A stretch of DNA of 22,738 bases from H111-94 sp034436045 (GTDB lineage Bacteria > Chloroflexota > Ktedonobacteria > Ktedonobacterales > Ktedonobacteraceae), in assembly GCA_034436045.1 (NCBI GenBank), contig DAOTVZ010000091.1, forward strand, positions 1 to 22,738, read 5' to 3'. A program made the position numbers and the translations under genes. A model generated the notes under the pieces. That model had not been told where the DNA came from and did not search any database. It saw only the letters and a program-made list of their open reading frames with translations. Each line of letters starts with the position of its first letter. Position 1 is the first letter of the stretch. This document shows positions 7,070 to 14,344 of the stretch, one piece after another.

Positions 7070-8530
7070 ATGAACATGAAAGAAGTACGATCTGATAACA
7101 CATATAATGCGCGGACGAAACGCCGCATGCGCGGCAATCACGATGCTTCTAGTAATACCCAGCCCTATCATGCATATGCCGCTGTGCCTGTGGTAGATGG
7201 TTTTCCCTTGCTGCCTGATGAGTGTCCTTGCAGCACGGTACGCGATAGTTTGTATGATCTCATTCCGTTGGGGCCACGTGAAGTGAAGTTGATCGGTACA
7301 GCGGCGTTTTTGCGGTTGCAAGGGATCAAGCAACTGGGGTTCGTCTATCGTATCTGGCCTGGAGCCACTCACACACGCTATGAACATAGTCTGGGTTGTT
7401 ATCATCTTGCTGTGCGCGCCTTGCGTGCGCTTTTGCAGCGTGGAGCGGATGGTGGCCTTGAGGGTGTCTCAGTGAGTAGTATGCAGACGTTGGTGGTGGC
7501 GGCGCTCCTGCACGATATCGGTCATTACCCGTTCTCTCATACGATAGAGGGATTGGGCACGCCTGTTGTGCTGCATGAACAGGTGGGACGCACAATTATT
7601 GAGCAGAGCGAGATTGCGACCATTCTGGAGCGAGACTATCGGCTTTCGCCAGAACGGGTGGCGGACTTTATCGATCCGCCCAGGAATCGTCCCCTCTCAC
7701 CTGATGACGAACTGTTGAGCCACTTGCTGAGCGGAGCGCTGGATATCGATAAGCTGGATTACCTGCCACGTGACGCGCGCGCGTGTAATGTGCCCTATGG
7801 CGGAGTGGATGTCGCGCGCCTGTTAGGTGCATTGCGGGTGCAGGAAGTGCATGGGCAACGTCAAATTGTAGTCACACATAAGGGCATCAGTCCACTGCAT
7901 TCATTGTTGCATGCAAGACAGGAAATGTTTGATAATATCTACTGGCATCATACCGTGCGCTCTATGCAAGTTATGCTCACACGTGCAGTGCAGGAGGCAT
8001 TGCTGAGTGAGACATTGCGTGCCGAACAGTTGCCTGGCCTGAACGATACCTCATTGTTGATGTTGCTAGCCGGGGAAACCATGCCTGCCGGAGTACGCGC
8101 GCTGGCAACCGCCTTAGAATTGCGTCAACCGCATAAGGTGGTGGTAGAGGTAAGCAGCGCGGCAGGCCGTCTCTTCCAGCGCCTTGAAGCGCTTTTCTGG
8201 GATGCACAGCGACGACGGCGTATTGAGCAGGCACTGGCGGCTGAGCTTGCCGATGTGCTTGAGATGGAGATTGCGGATTACGAGCTTCTCCTTGATATTC
8301 CGCGCCCAGAAAAATGGGGGATGGATGTATGGATCTCCTTCGCGCATCCACCTGTTGGCATGGAGCCTCTAATGACCTGGGTGGAGGCGACCGGTCTACA
8401 GCCCGATGATCTCGCACGCTATGAGCAGCATCAGCGGCGTATTCGCGTAGTGGTTTCCGAGCGGCTACGCCCGGTGCTGCTCGAACGCCGCGATGATCTG
8501 CTTATCCCCCTCATTGAACGCCTGGTATGA
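7070..8530 (+). CDS. HD-domain phosphohydrolase (dNTPase-like, COG1078/SAMHD1-type)
   Basis: The 486-aa protein has the HD-domain metal ligands in family order. His106 lies in T-R-Y-E-H-S-L-G, His148-Asp149 in L-L-H-D-I-G-H-Y-P-F-S-H, and a later aspartate in A-L-D-I-D-K-L-D-Y-L-P-R-D (223-235). This is the signature of the COG1078 family related to SAMHD1 and bacterial dGTPases, metal-dependent enzymes that hydrolyse nucleotides; the exact substrate cannot be told from sequence. It is cytosolic, with no signal or membrane segment. No good ribosome site precedes ATG 7070, and the promoter described just upstream would start the mRNA at that codon, so a leaderless transcript is likely. A second in-frame ATG at 7076 is possible. 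The first 40 residues are poorly structured. The stop lies 2 bp from the stop of the convergent TPR gene. Confidence 0.88.
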   Translation: MNMKEVRSDNTYNARTKRRMRGNHDASSNTQPYHAYAAVPVVDGFPLLPDECPCSTVRDSLYDLIPLGPREVKLIGTAAFLRLQGIKQLGFVYRIWPGATHTRYEHSLGCYHLAVRALRALLQRGADGGLEGVSVSSMQTLVVAALLHDIGHYPFSHTIEGLGTPVVLHEQVGRTIIEQSEIATILERDYRLSPERVADFIDPPRNRPLSPDDELLSHLLSGALDIDKLDYLPRDARACNVPYGGVDVARLLGALRVQEVHGQRQIVVTHKGISPLHSLLHARQEMFDNIYWHHTVRSMQVMLTRAVQEALLSETLRAEQLPGLNDTSLLMLLAGETMPAGVRALATALELRQPHKVVVEVSSAAGRLFQRLEALFWDAQRRRRIEQALAAELADVLEMEIADYELLLDIPRPEKWGMDVWISFAHPPVGMEPLMTWVEATGLQPDDLARYEQHQRRIRVVVSERLRPVLLERRDDLLIPLIERLV

Positions 8531-8532
8531 GG

Positions 8533-9621
8533 CTACTTCTTGCGCTGGTACATCAAGCGGATGGCTTTTTCATGGATGCGGCGGGCGGGCAGATAGTCGC
8601 TATCAAGTTTGAGCGCACGAGCGGCAACCGCGACGGCTTCGCGATAGCGTTCCAGGCGGTACAGCGTATCAGCCTTCATGGTCATAAAGCGCACGTTGGA
8701 GGGGTCAAACTCAAGCAGGCGCTCAAGGGCATCGCGGGCTTCCTCGAAACGTCCCATGCCGCGTAGGCCACGCATATAGTGTTCCCAGGCGAAGAGACTA
8801 TCGGGTGTAATCTTGATCAGTTCCTGCGCCACCTCTTGGAGCGCCTCATACTGTTCCAGCGAGCGCAGTGCTATGATGGCCTGTGTGAGCAAGGTGACAT
8901 CGCCCGGATGAAGCGTCAGGGCGCGGCGGGCATTTGGGATGACATCCTGCATACGCCCCATTTTGCAGAGAATCTCGCCTTTCATCTGGAATGCGAATAA
9001 AGAAGCCGGATCGTATTGCAGACTACGCTCAAAGGCGTCCAGCGCTTCACCGAGGCGCTCAAAGTTGAGCAGGGCGACCCCGCGATTGGCCCAGGCGCGA
9101 GCGTCGTGAGAGGCCAGTTCTATAGCGCGTTGTGAGCTGCGCAAGGCTTCAGGAAACTTTTGTTGCAAGAGATGTAGCCCACTGCGGTTAATCCAGGCCA
9201 GGGGCAGGTTGGTATCGAGCAGCAGGGCCTGATCGTTGGCAATAGTAGCTTCCGAGATGCGCTCCAGCTTCTGGAGGGCGCGTGCCTTGAAAGCCAGCGC
9301 CTGGGCCGAACCTGGATTGAGTTCCAGGAGATGGCGCGCGGTATGTTCCAGTTGCTCGAACTGGTTGAGGGCATCTTGCGCGGTGGCGAGGCCGAGATAG
9401 ACCTCCTCGTTCTCCTCGTCTCTCTCTGCCAGTTGGGTAAAGATCTCCGCCGCCATTGACCACTGTTTCTCCTGTAAGTATTGTTGTGCGCGTTGTATCA
9501 ACTGTTCGTACTCCACTTGTGAGATATCCTGTGCTGATTGTTCATCTATCTGCATGTGCTGGTTCCTGTGGGTGGATATTACCATATCCTCGACACAAGA
9601 TGGCTGTTCGTTGATTTTCAT
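8533..9621 (-). CDS. Tetratricopeptide repeat protein
   Basis: This 362-aa protein is made almost entirely of consecutive 34-residue helical hairpin repeats. Typical TPR positions are visible, such as W-x-x-x-G-L/A-x-x-Y in A-W-A-N-R-G-V-A-L-L and repeated A-x-x-x-F-x-x-x-L-x-x-D-P (for example A-L-D-A-F-E-R-S-L-Q-Y-D-P and A-L-E-R-L-L-E-F-D-P). About eight to nine repeats span residues 35-350. TPR solenoids are protein-interaction scaffolds; partner and process are unknown. There is no signal peptide. The first 30-odd residues are disordered and contain two other possible starts (M at 9586 and at 9555). The first ATG has GGAAGAG at a somewhat long distance, while the ATG at 9553-9555 has CAGGA at good spacing. 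It is divergent from the htrA-like gene and ends 2 bp from the HD-protein gene. Confidence 0.85.
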   Translation of the reverse strand: MKINEQPSCVEDMVISTHRNQHMQIDEQSAQDISQVEYEQLIQRAQQYLQEKQWSMAAEIFTQLAERDEENEEVYLGLATAQDALNQFEQLEHTARHLLELNPGSAQALAFKARALQKLERISEATIANDQALLLDTNLPLAWINRSGLHLLQQKFPEALRSSQRAIELASHDARAWANRGVALLNFERLGEALDAFERSLQYDPASLFAFQMKGEILCKMGRMQDVIPNARRALTLHPGDVTLLTQAIIALRSLEQYEALQEVAQELIKITPDSLFAWEHYMRGLRGMGRFEEARDALERLLEFDPSNVRFMTMKADTLYRLERYREAVAVAARALKLDSDYLPARRIHEKAIRLMYQRKK

Positions 9622-9657
9622 TATTTTGCGCTCTTCCGTTCTCTATTTATGATGTAC

Positions 9658-9686
9658 ATTATCTCATTATTGGGCTGAACGGACAA
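9658..9686 (-). promoter_or_regulatory. Candidate SigA promoter of the TPR gene
   Basis: Read on the minus strand, TTGTCC (9681-9686) and GATAAT (9658-9663) are spaced by 17 nt, about 37 nt upstream of the first TPR start codon. The rest of the divergent 9622-9825 region shows no equally good promoter for the protease gene. Confidence 0.4.
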
Positions 9687-9825
9687 GGGCTAGCAGGCAA
9701 TCTCATACAAAGATTTTACAAATGTCGTAAAGAAATTTGAGGATAGTGCGCTATGGTATACACAGACAAAGGTCACTCGTGTAATAAGCAGTTATACTGA
9801 GGCATATAGACAGGGGAGGCTCCAA

Positions 9826-11082
9826 ATGTACTACGTGAATAATGATCCACAAGATACTAATAATCAACCGACAATCGCGGACAATTCGCCCGTGCCACCG
9901 ATGCTACCGGGCGGCTCTTATTACAATAGTAATGTTCCACCGACCCCTCCTGGCCCCGGTCGCCGCACGCCCCGCACGTGGCTGGCGGTGCTAGTTACGA
10001 TGCTGGTGGCGCTCCTCTTTGGCGTGGTCGTCTTTGCGGCTGGCTGGGAATTTGGACGCAGCGGCACAGCAACGACTCAGAATCCGGCCCCATTGCAGCA
10101 GGGGCAGCAGACGCCGGTTGCGACGATCCCTCCGCTAAGCAGCAATAATATTGAAGCCGTGCGTGAGGCGGTGATTGCAAATGTCAGCCCTGCTGTCGTA
10201 GAGATTAACGTGCAGACCGCGCAAGGAGGGGCGATTGGCTCCGGTGTTATCATCGATAAGCGTGGCTACATCGTGACAAACAACCATGTGGTTGCCGGGG
10301 CGCGGCAGGTACAGGTTGTTTTCAGCAATGGTCACACGGAAAATGCCACTGTTGTGGGTACTGATGCTGCTGATGACCTGGCGGTTGTGAAGGTCAATCC
10401 ACCAGCTAACATGGTTGTGATATCTATCGGCGACTCCTCGCAGTTGAAAGTGGGCCAGGATGTGCTGGCGATTGGCAACCCGCTTGGCATTACGCAGACG
10501 GTCACGAGTGGCATCATTAGCGCGCTCAACCGTACCGTCAATGAGGGTCAGGGTGGCGCGACTATTCCGGGCGCGATTCAGACTGATGCGCCGATCAACC
10601 CAGGCAATAGCGGTGGCGCGCTAGTGAACTTACAGGGGCAACTCATCGGCATTCCAACGTTGACGGCTATTGACCCTGAGTTCAATACACCGGCGAGTGG
10701 AGTTGGTTTCGCCATTCCGTCCAACCGCGTCAGCTTTATCGTCAAGCAGATTATTCAGTATGGCCGTGTTTTACATACCGGACGCGCCGCGCTAGGTGTG
10801 GAGGTGACGGATGTGACGCCGATGGTTGCTCTACAAGATAATCTGAGTGTCAACCAGGGCGTGCTGATTGTGGGTGTGCAGTCCGGCGGTGGCGCTGCGA
10901 AAGCCGGTCTCCAGGTCGGCGATGTAATTGTGCAGATCGGCAACACGCAAGTGACAGACACAAGCACTCTGGCTGATGCGCTTCTCAACTATAGCGTCGG
11001 GCAGACGGTGCCTGTCAAAGTGGTGCGCGGCACGCAACAACTCACCGTCAATGTTACGTTAGGTGAATTGCAGGCTCAATAG
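9826..11082 (+). CDS. Membrane-anchored HtrA/DegP-type serine protease with one PDZ domain
   Basis: This would be a quality-control protease that degrades misfolded proteins outside the membrane. The 418-aa protein has a Pro-rich cytosolic start, one membrane segment (about 52-72), a Thr/Gln-rich stalk, a trypsin-like domain (about 108-312) and a C-terminal PDZ domain (about 320-412). The catalytic triad is visible: His154 in T-N-N-H-V-V, Asp184 in A-D-D-L-A-V-V-K-V, and Ser262 in N-P-G-N-S-G-G. This single-anchor, single-PDZ design is the usual Gram-positive and Chloroflexota form. Start ATG 9826 has GGGGAGG about 8 nt upstream. It is a single-gene unit followed by a hairpin terminator. I give no symbol because htrA, degP and degQ cannot be separated here. 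Confidence 0.93.
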   Translation: MYYVNNDPQDTNNQPTIADNSPVPPMLPGGSYYNSNVPPTPPGPGRRTPRTWLAVLVTMLVALLFGVVVFAAGWEFGRSGTATTQNPAPLQQGQQTPVATIPPLSSNNIEAVREAVIANVSPAVVEINVQTAQGGAIGSGVIIDKRGYIVTNNHVVAGARQVQVVFSNGHTENATVVGTDAADDLAVVKVNPPANMVVISIGDSSQLKVGQDVLAIGNPLGITQTVTSGIISALNRTVNEGQGGATIPGAIQTDAPINPGNSGGALVNLQGQLIGIPTLTAIDPEFNTPASGVGFAIPSNRVSFIVKQIIQYGRVLHTGRAALGVEVTDVTPMVALQDNLSVNQGVLIVGVQSGGGAAKAGLQVGDVIVQIGNTQVTDTSTLADALLNYSVGQTVPVKVVRGTQQLTVNVTLGELQAQ

Positions 11083-11099
11083 CCTTCTTTGCGACAAAG

Positions 11100-11143
11100 G
11101 CGTGGCTTGACGGACAAAAAGGTCAGTTGGGCCACGCTTTCTC
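11100..11143 (+). terminator. Intrinsic terminator of the protease gene
   Basis: GCGTGGC (11100-11106) pairs with GCCACGC (11131-11137), with further pairing of TTGAC and GTCAG inside. TTTCT follows on the plus strand. It starts 17 nt after the protease stop codon. Confidence 0.65.
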
Positions 11144-11292
11144 ATGTTCCTCTCATGTGCGACTGCTATCAATAGCGTGAAAGTGGTGAACTGACCGTGC
11201 CCTTCGTACTATAGCAGCTAGCCTCCTGGGGCAAAGTGTGTTATAGTTGGCTGGGTTTGGCAAATGTGTCGGTTTGCGAAGGAGGCTGTTTC

Positions 11293-12378
11293 TTGTCACA
11301 TATAACTGATATTCTGACTCAAGTTATTACCAATCTTTATGTCTCGACCGGTCTGCTAGGAATTGTCCTGGCGATGGCCATTGAAAGCTGTTGTATACCT
11401 CTTCCAAGTGAGATTGTGATGCCACTGGCGGGTATTATGATTGCCAGTGGAAAAATTTTGCATGGCATCAGTACACCGCTGGCCCTCGTGCTGGTCGCGT
11501 TGGCCGGTTCATTGGGGTGTTTAATCGGTTCGACCGGGGCCTATTGGATTGGCTACGCTGGCGGACGCCCTCTTATGCTAAAGTATGGCCGTTATGTCTT
11601 GATCTCGCAACATGACGCTGATAAAGCAGACGCTTTTTTCCAGCGTTGGGGTAGCGCTACGGCTTTTTTCTCCCGCTTACTTCCGGTTGTACGAACTTAC
11701 ATCTCCTTACCGGCAGGTATTGCAAAGATGCCTTTCGCACGCTTCTGCATCTATACCTTCCTCGGCTCGTTTCCCTGGAGCCTGGGTTTAGCCTACGTAG
11801 GGGTTATCCTGGGCGATCACCTCAACGTCCTGGCTCCCATCTTCCACGACCTGGATGTAGTCATCTTGCTGGCAATTGTTGCTCTGGTGGCACTCTACAT
11901 CTGGCGACACGTGCGCAATGATCGCAGGGCACGTGAGGAACACGCCGCTCAAGCCGCCGCTCAGAGCGTGCAGCAGCCGATACCTTTTAACAACGGGGGA
12001 CAGTCCTGGGGCCAGTTGCCAGGGCAAGCCGGGCAGTTCGGTGCCGCCGGTATGCCGCAGCAGTGGGGACAATCCGCCCCTCCACAATCGCCGCTACCAC
12101 CACAACAGTTTATGCCGCAACATGGTGGACAGTGGGCACCTCAACCACCGGCTTCGCCGCCGCCTTCGCAGTTTGCGCCCGCGCCTTCTCAGCAACCAGC
12201 GCAACAATGGAGCCAATGGGGACAGATGCCTCCCTCGGCACCTACAGGACAGCAGGCACCGTACTCCCTGTATCCACAAGCTCAGCCATCCCAGTGGCCT
12301 CAACAATCTCAGCAGGGCTGGGGTCAGCCGACGCAACAACCTTATCCACCGCAACCAAACTATCCACCACAGCGCTAA
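11293..12378 (+). CDS. DedA-family membrane protein (SNARE-associated/VTT domain) with a long Gln/Pro-rich tail
   Basis: DedA proteins are multi-pass membrane proteins, some shown to act as lipid flippases or to support membrane homeostasis. Family marks are A-I-E-S-x-x-I-P-L-P-S-E (29-40), G-x-x-x-G-A-Y-W-I-G-Y-x-G-G-R (79-92), F-F-x-R-W-G (115-120), S-R-L-L-P-V-V-R-T-Y-I-S-L-P-A-G (127-142) and a C-terminal membrane segment (about 185-205). I place the start at TTG 11293-11295 because AAGGAGG (11279-11285) lies 7 nt upstream. The frame is open further upstream to 11236, but with no ribosome site. The protein is 361 aa; typical DedA proteins are about 200-220. The extra roughly 140 residues (222-361) are low-complexity Gln, Pro, Gly, Ser and Trp. 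The true substrate is unknown. Confidence 0.9.
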   Translation: MSHITDILTQVITNLYVSTGLLGIVLAMAIESCCIPLPSEIVMPLAGIMIASGKILHGISTPLALVLVALAGSLGCLIGSTGAYWIGYAGGRPLMLKYGRYVLISQHDADKADAFFQRWGSATAFFSRLLPVVRTYISLPAGIAKMPFARFCIYTFLGSFPWSLGLAYVGVILGDHLNVLAPIFHDLDVVILLAIVALVALYIWRHVRNDRRAREEHAAQAAAQSVQQPIPFNNGGQSWGQLPGQAGQFGAAGMPQQWGQSAPPQSPLPPQQFMPQHGGQWAPQPPASPPPSQFAPAPSQQPAQQWSQWGQMPPSAPTGQQAPYSLYPQAQPSQWPQQSQQGWGQPTQQPYPPQPNYPPQR

Positions 12379-12456
12379 GGATGGGCTTGTGAGGACCGAT
12401 TGCAAAGCTAATTAACTTGTGCAAGTTGTCAACGTGATCTGGCTCAGTGCCATAGC

Positions 12457-12948
12457 CTATGATGGCTCAAGAGCGACGTTGACTTCTTGCACAGCAAGCG
12501 CGGTGCGCAGGTCCTGGGGGGCAAGCTCAATCAAAAAACCTCGTTTGCCTCCGTTGATGTAGATGCGGGCGAGCATGAAGATAGTGGCCTCGACATAGAT
12601 GGGTAGTTTTGTCCGTGTGCCGAAGGGACTGATGCCACCCACGAGATAGCCGGTATATTTCTGGGCCGTCGCTATGGGACAAGGTTCGACGTGGCGTGCG
12701 CCAATGCTGCGCGCAAGCTGGCGTGTTGAAACCTCGCGGTCGCCGTGCATGAGGACGAGCAAAGGTGCATGTGTGTCGGTTTCCATAACCAGCGTCTTGA
12801 TGACGGCATGTTCGGGTACGTTGAGCATAGCGGCAGCGTGATGGGTGCCGCCGTGTTCCTCGTAGGGGTAGAGATGGGGGACAAAGGCAATCCGTTTCTC
12901 TCGTAGAAAGCGGATTGCCGCTGTGACAGGATATTGTTCTTTAGGCAT
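12457..12948 (-). CDS. ybaK: YbaK/EbsC-type Cys-tRNA(Pro) deacylase
   Basis: The family hydrolyses cysteine mistakenly charged onto tRNA(Pro) by prolyl-tRNA synthetase, a trans-editing step in translation. The 163-aa size is typical. Lys51 in A-V-I-K-T-L-V corresponds to the essential lysine of YbaK, and G-G-I-S-P-F-G-T-R (104-112) matches the conserved substrate-site loop. The protein is a single cytosolic domain. Its start lies 9 bp after the stop of the upstream methyltransferase, and AAGGTG inside that short gap serves as ribosome site, so the two genes form an operon. The link between them is probably transcriptional convenience; no shared pathway is evident. A related INS/ProXp editing activity cannot be excluded. 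Confidence 0.88.
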   Translation of the reverse strand: MPKEQYPVTAAIRFLREKRIAFVPHLYPYEEHGGTHHAAAMLNVPEHAVIKTLVMETDTHAPLLVLMHGDREVSTRQLARSIGARHVEPCPIATAQKYTGYLVGGISPFGTRTKLPIYVEATIFMLARIYINGGKRGFLIELAPQDLRTALAVQEVNVALEPS

Positions 12949-12957
12949 ATCTACACC

Positions 12958-13569
12958 TTATTTGATCAGGGGACGTTTCCCAATAGTGGCCTTTACAAAG
13001 CGTGTGTAGAGTGGTCGCTGTCCCTCGACTGCCAGACCAGCGTCGCGGAAGAGGCGGTACATACTTTCCTGGTTGAAGGTGTTGGCATGCTTAATGATGC
13101 GTGCTAACCATCTGGGTGCGCTGATATCGCCGAGAATGAAATAGCCACCAGGACGCAGAACGCGCGCTATTTCGTGGAGCGCGGCGGCGTGATCCTGCCA
13201 GTGATGAAAGGAAAGTGTGCTAAGTGCCAGGTCTACGCTATAGTCGGGCAGTGGAAGCGCCTCGGCGGTAGCAACGTAGAAGGTCGCATCGGGATGCCGC
13301 TGTTTGGCCTCCTCAACCATACCCTCCGCAGGGTCTACGCCAATCAAGCGTGCGTTAGGCCAGCGCTCCGCCGCTGCGCGTAGCAGCCGCCCGGTGCCGC
13401 AACCAATATCCGCAATAACTGTTGGCTCTGTAGAAAGCACCTGTGCGGCTATCTGGATAATGCCTCGATGCACGCGGTCAAAAAGCCAGTTTTGCAGTGG
13501 CGAGTTCTCATAAGTTTTAGACCAGCGATCAAAGCGCTCAATATCGGTGTTAGGTTGATGCGCAATCAT
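12958..13569 (-). CDS. Class I SAM-dependent methyltransferase (Methyltransf_11, UbiE-like)
   Basis: This 203-aa enzyme has the Rossmann-fold SAM site. Motif I is D-I-G-C-G-T-G (54-60), an acidic residue ends strand 2 (D79 in G-V-D-P-A-E-G-M), an A-E-A-L-P-L-P-D acidic loop spans 102-109, and the post-motif is L-R-P-G-G-Y-F (138-144). This is the UbiE/Methyltransf_11 pattern for small-molecule methylation; the acceptor is unknown. I start at ATG 13567-13569 because AAGGAGGAG lies directly upstream. The frame extends 18 codons further, but that region contains the promoter and has no ribosome site. It forms an operon with the downstream ybaK gene. Confidence 0.85.
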   Translation of the reverse strand: MIAHQPNTDIERFDRWSKTYENSPLQNWLFDRVHRGIIQIAAQVLSTEPTVIADIGCGTGRLLRAAAERWPNARLIGVDPAEGMVEEAKQRHPDATFYVATAEALPLPDYSVDLALSTLSFHHWQDHAAALHEIARVLRPGGYFILGDISAPRWLARIIKHANTFNQESMYRLFRDAGLAVEGQRPLYTRFVKATIGKRPLIK

Positions 13570-13712
13570 TATTCTCCTCCTTCGTAGAATAGCCGTTGCT
13601 ATAATAGCACGAAATACTTCCATCTATCTACGGATCGCTGCTCCATATGACTATTTTAATTTTTAGGGTATCAGTGTGATCTTTTTGTGAGAGTAATGTG
13701 TTACTATATTTC

Positions 13713-13741
13713 TTGACTAAAATATGATCATGTTTTGTAGT
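13713..13741 (+). promoter_or_regulatory. Candidate SigA promoter of the 102-aa unknown gene
   Basis: TTGACT (13713-13718, five of six) and TGTAGT (13736-13741, four of six) are spaced by 17 nt, about 20 nt before the start codon at 13762. Confidence 0.4.
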
Positions 13742-13761
13742 GAAAAGAGAAATGAAGAAAT

Positions 13762-14070
13762 ATGGAAACTCTCGCTCTACTTATTAACGCACTGGTGACT
13801 GGTGCCAACGCTTATGGGCGGTCGTCAGATGATCCCCTCCAACAGCTCCATCGCTCTTACTACCGGCTCTTGTTACGAAACCTCTGTCGTTCTGGAACAA
13901 ATGGCAAACAGGTGGTGCATCTGATGCAGGGCTATATGCGTTCTGGTACACTCAACAAATCTGAGGTCGAAACAGCGTTGTTGCGTGCCAGGGCGCATCT
14001 ACAGTCGGCATTGCTGTGGGCGGCAATCTGCATTGTGCGACATGATATGTACACTTCAAATATCCGCTGA
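13762..14070 (+). CDS. Small protein of unknown function (102 aa)
   Basis: I do not recognise this protein. It reads as all-helical and soluble: a short hydrophobic start (L-A-L-L-I-N-A-L-V-T-G-A-N-A-Y), an amphipathic helix with L-Q-Q-L-H-R-S-Y-Y-R-L-L-L-R-N-L (about 27-42), a basic middle, then N-K-S-E-V-E-T-A-L-L-R-A-R-A-H-L-Q (about 74-90). It contains Cys43 and Cys93. A plausible promoter lies just upstream, but the ribosome site is weak. It stands alone between the methyltransferase (divergent) and a membrane histidine kinase on the same strand about 270 bp on. The small helical design would suit an adaptor or regulator, which is speculation. It could also be a chance frame, although its composition looks protein-like. 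Confidence 0.5.
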   Translation: METLALLINALVTGANAYGRSSDDPLQQLHRSYYRLLLRNLCRSGTNGKQVVHLMQGYMRSGTLNKSEVETALLRARAHLQSALLWAAICIVRHDMYTSNIR

Positions 14071-14108
14071 GGTGTATGTGCCCGGATAATATGTAGAGAG
14101 CGTCATAC

Positions 14109-14179
14109 CTGAGAGCAGTTTGTGAGTGTGGTTTCTCATCCCGTGATTTCCTGTGAGATTATTAGGGATAGGCTCTCAG
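14109..14179. other. Gap before the membrane kinase, with a distant inverted repeat
   Basis: The 270-bp gap 14071-14344 holds no gene I can support. CTGAGAGC (14109-14116) and GCTCTCAG (14172-14179) form 8-bp arms separated by 55 nt. This could be an attenuator-type structure or a chance match. No clear promoter for the kinase was found. Confidence 0.2.
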
Positions 14180-14344
14180 TAGAGAACTTGTGCTATTTTG
14201 TGCAGAAAATCATCGCTGGGAGAGAAAACGCATGTGACAAAAAGTGGTAGCGATACGATGTTAAGAATATCTGTAGGCAAAGTAATTCGTTCTGGAAGCA
14301 TACCATAGAAGTTGTTATGGCTGGATTGATAATGAGGAATGACT

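Noticed and set aside
11236..11292. Upstream ATG start of the DedA gene
   Set aside because: No ribosome site precedes it, and the strong AAGGAGG lies downstream at the right distance for TTG 11293.
12449..12466. Hairpin GCCAT/ATGGC between the DedA and ybaK genes as a terminator
   Set aside because: The stem is only 5 bp, overlaps the ybaK stop and has no T-run.
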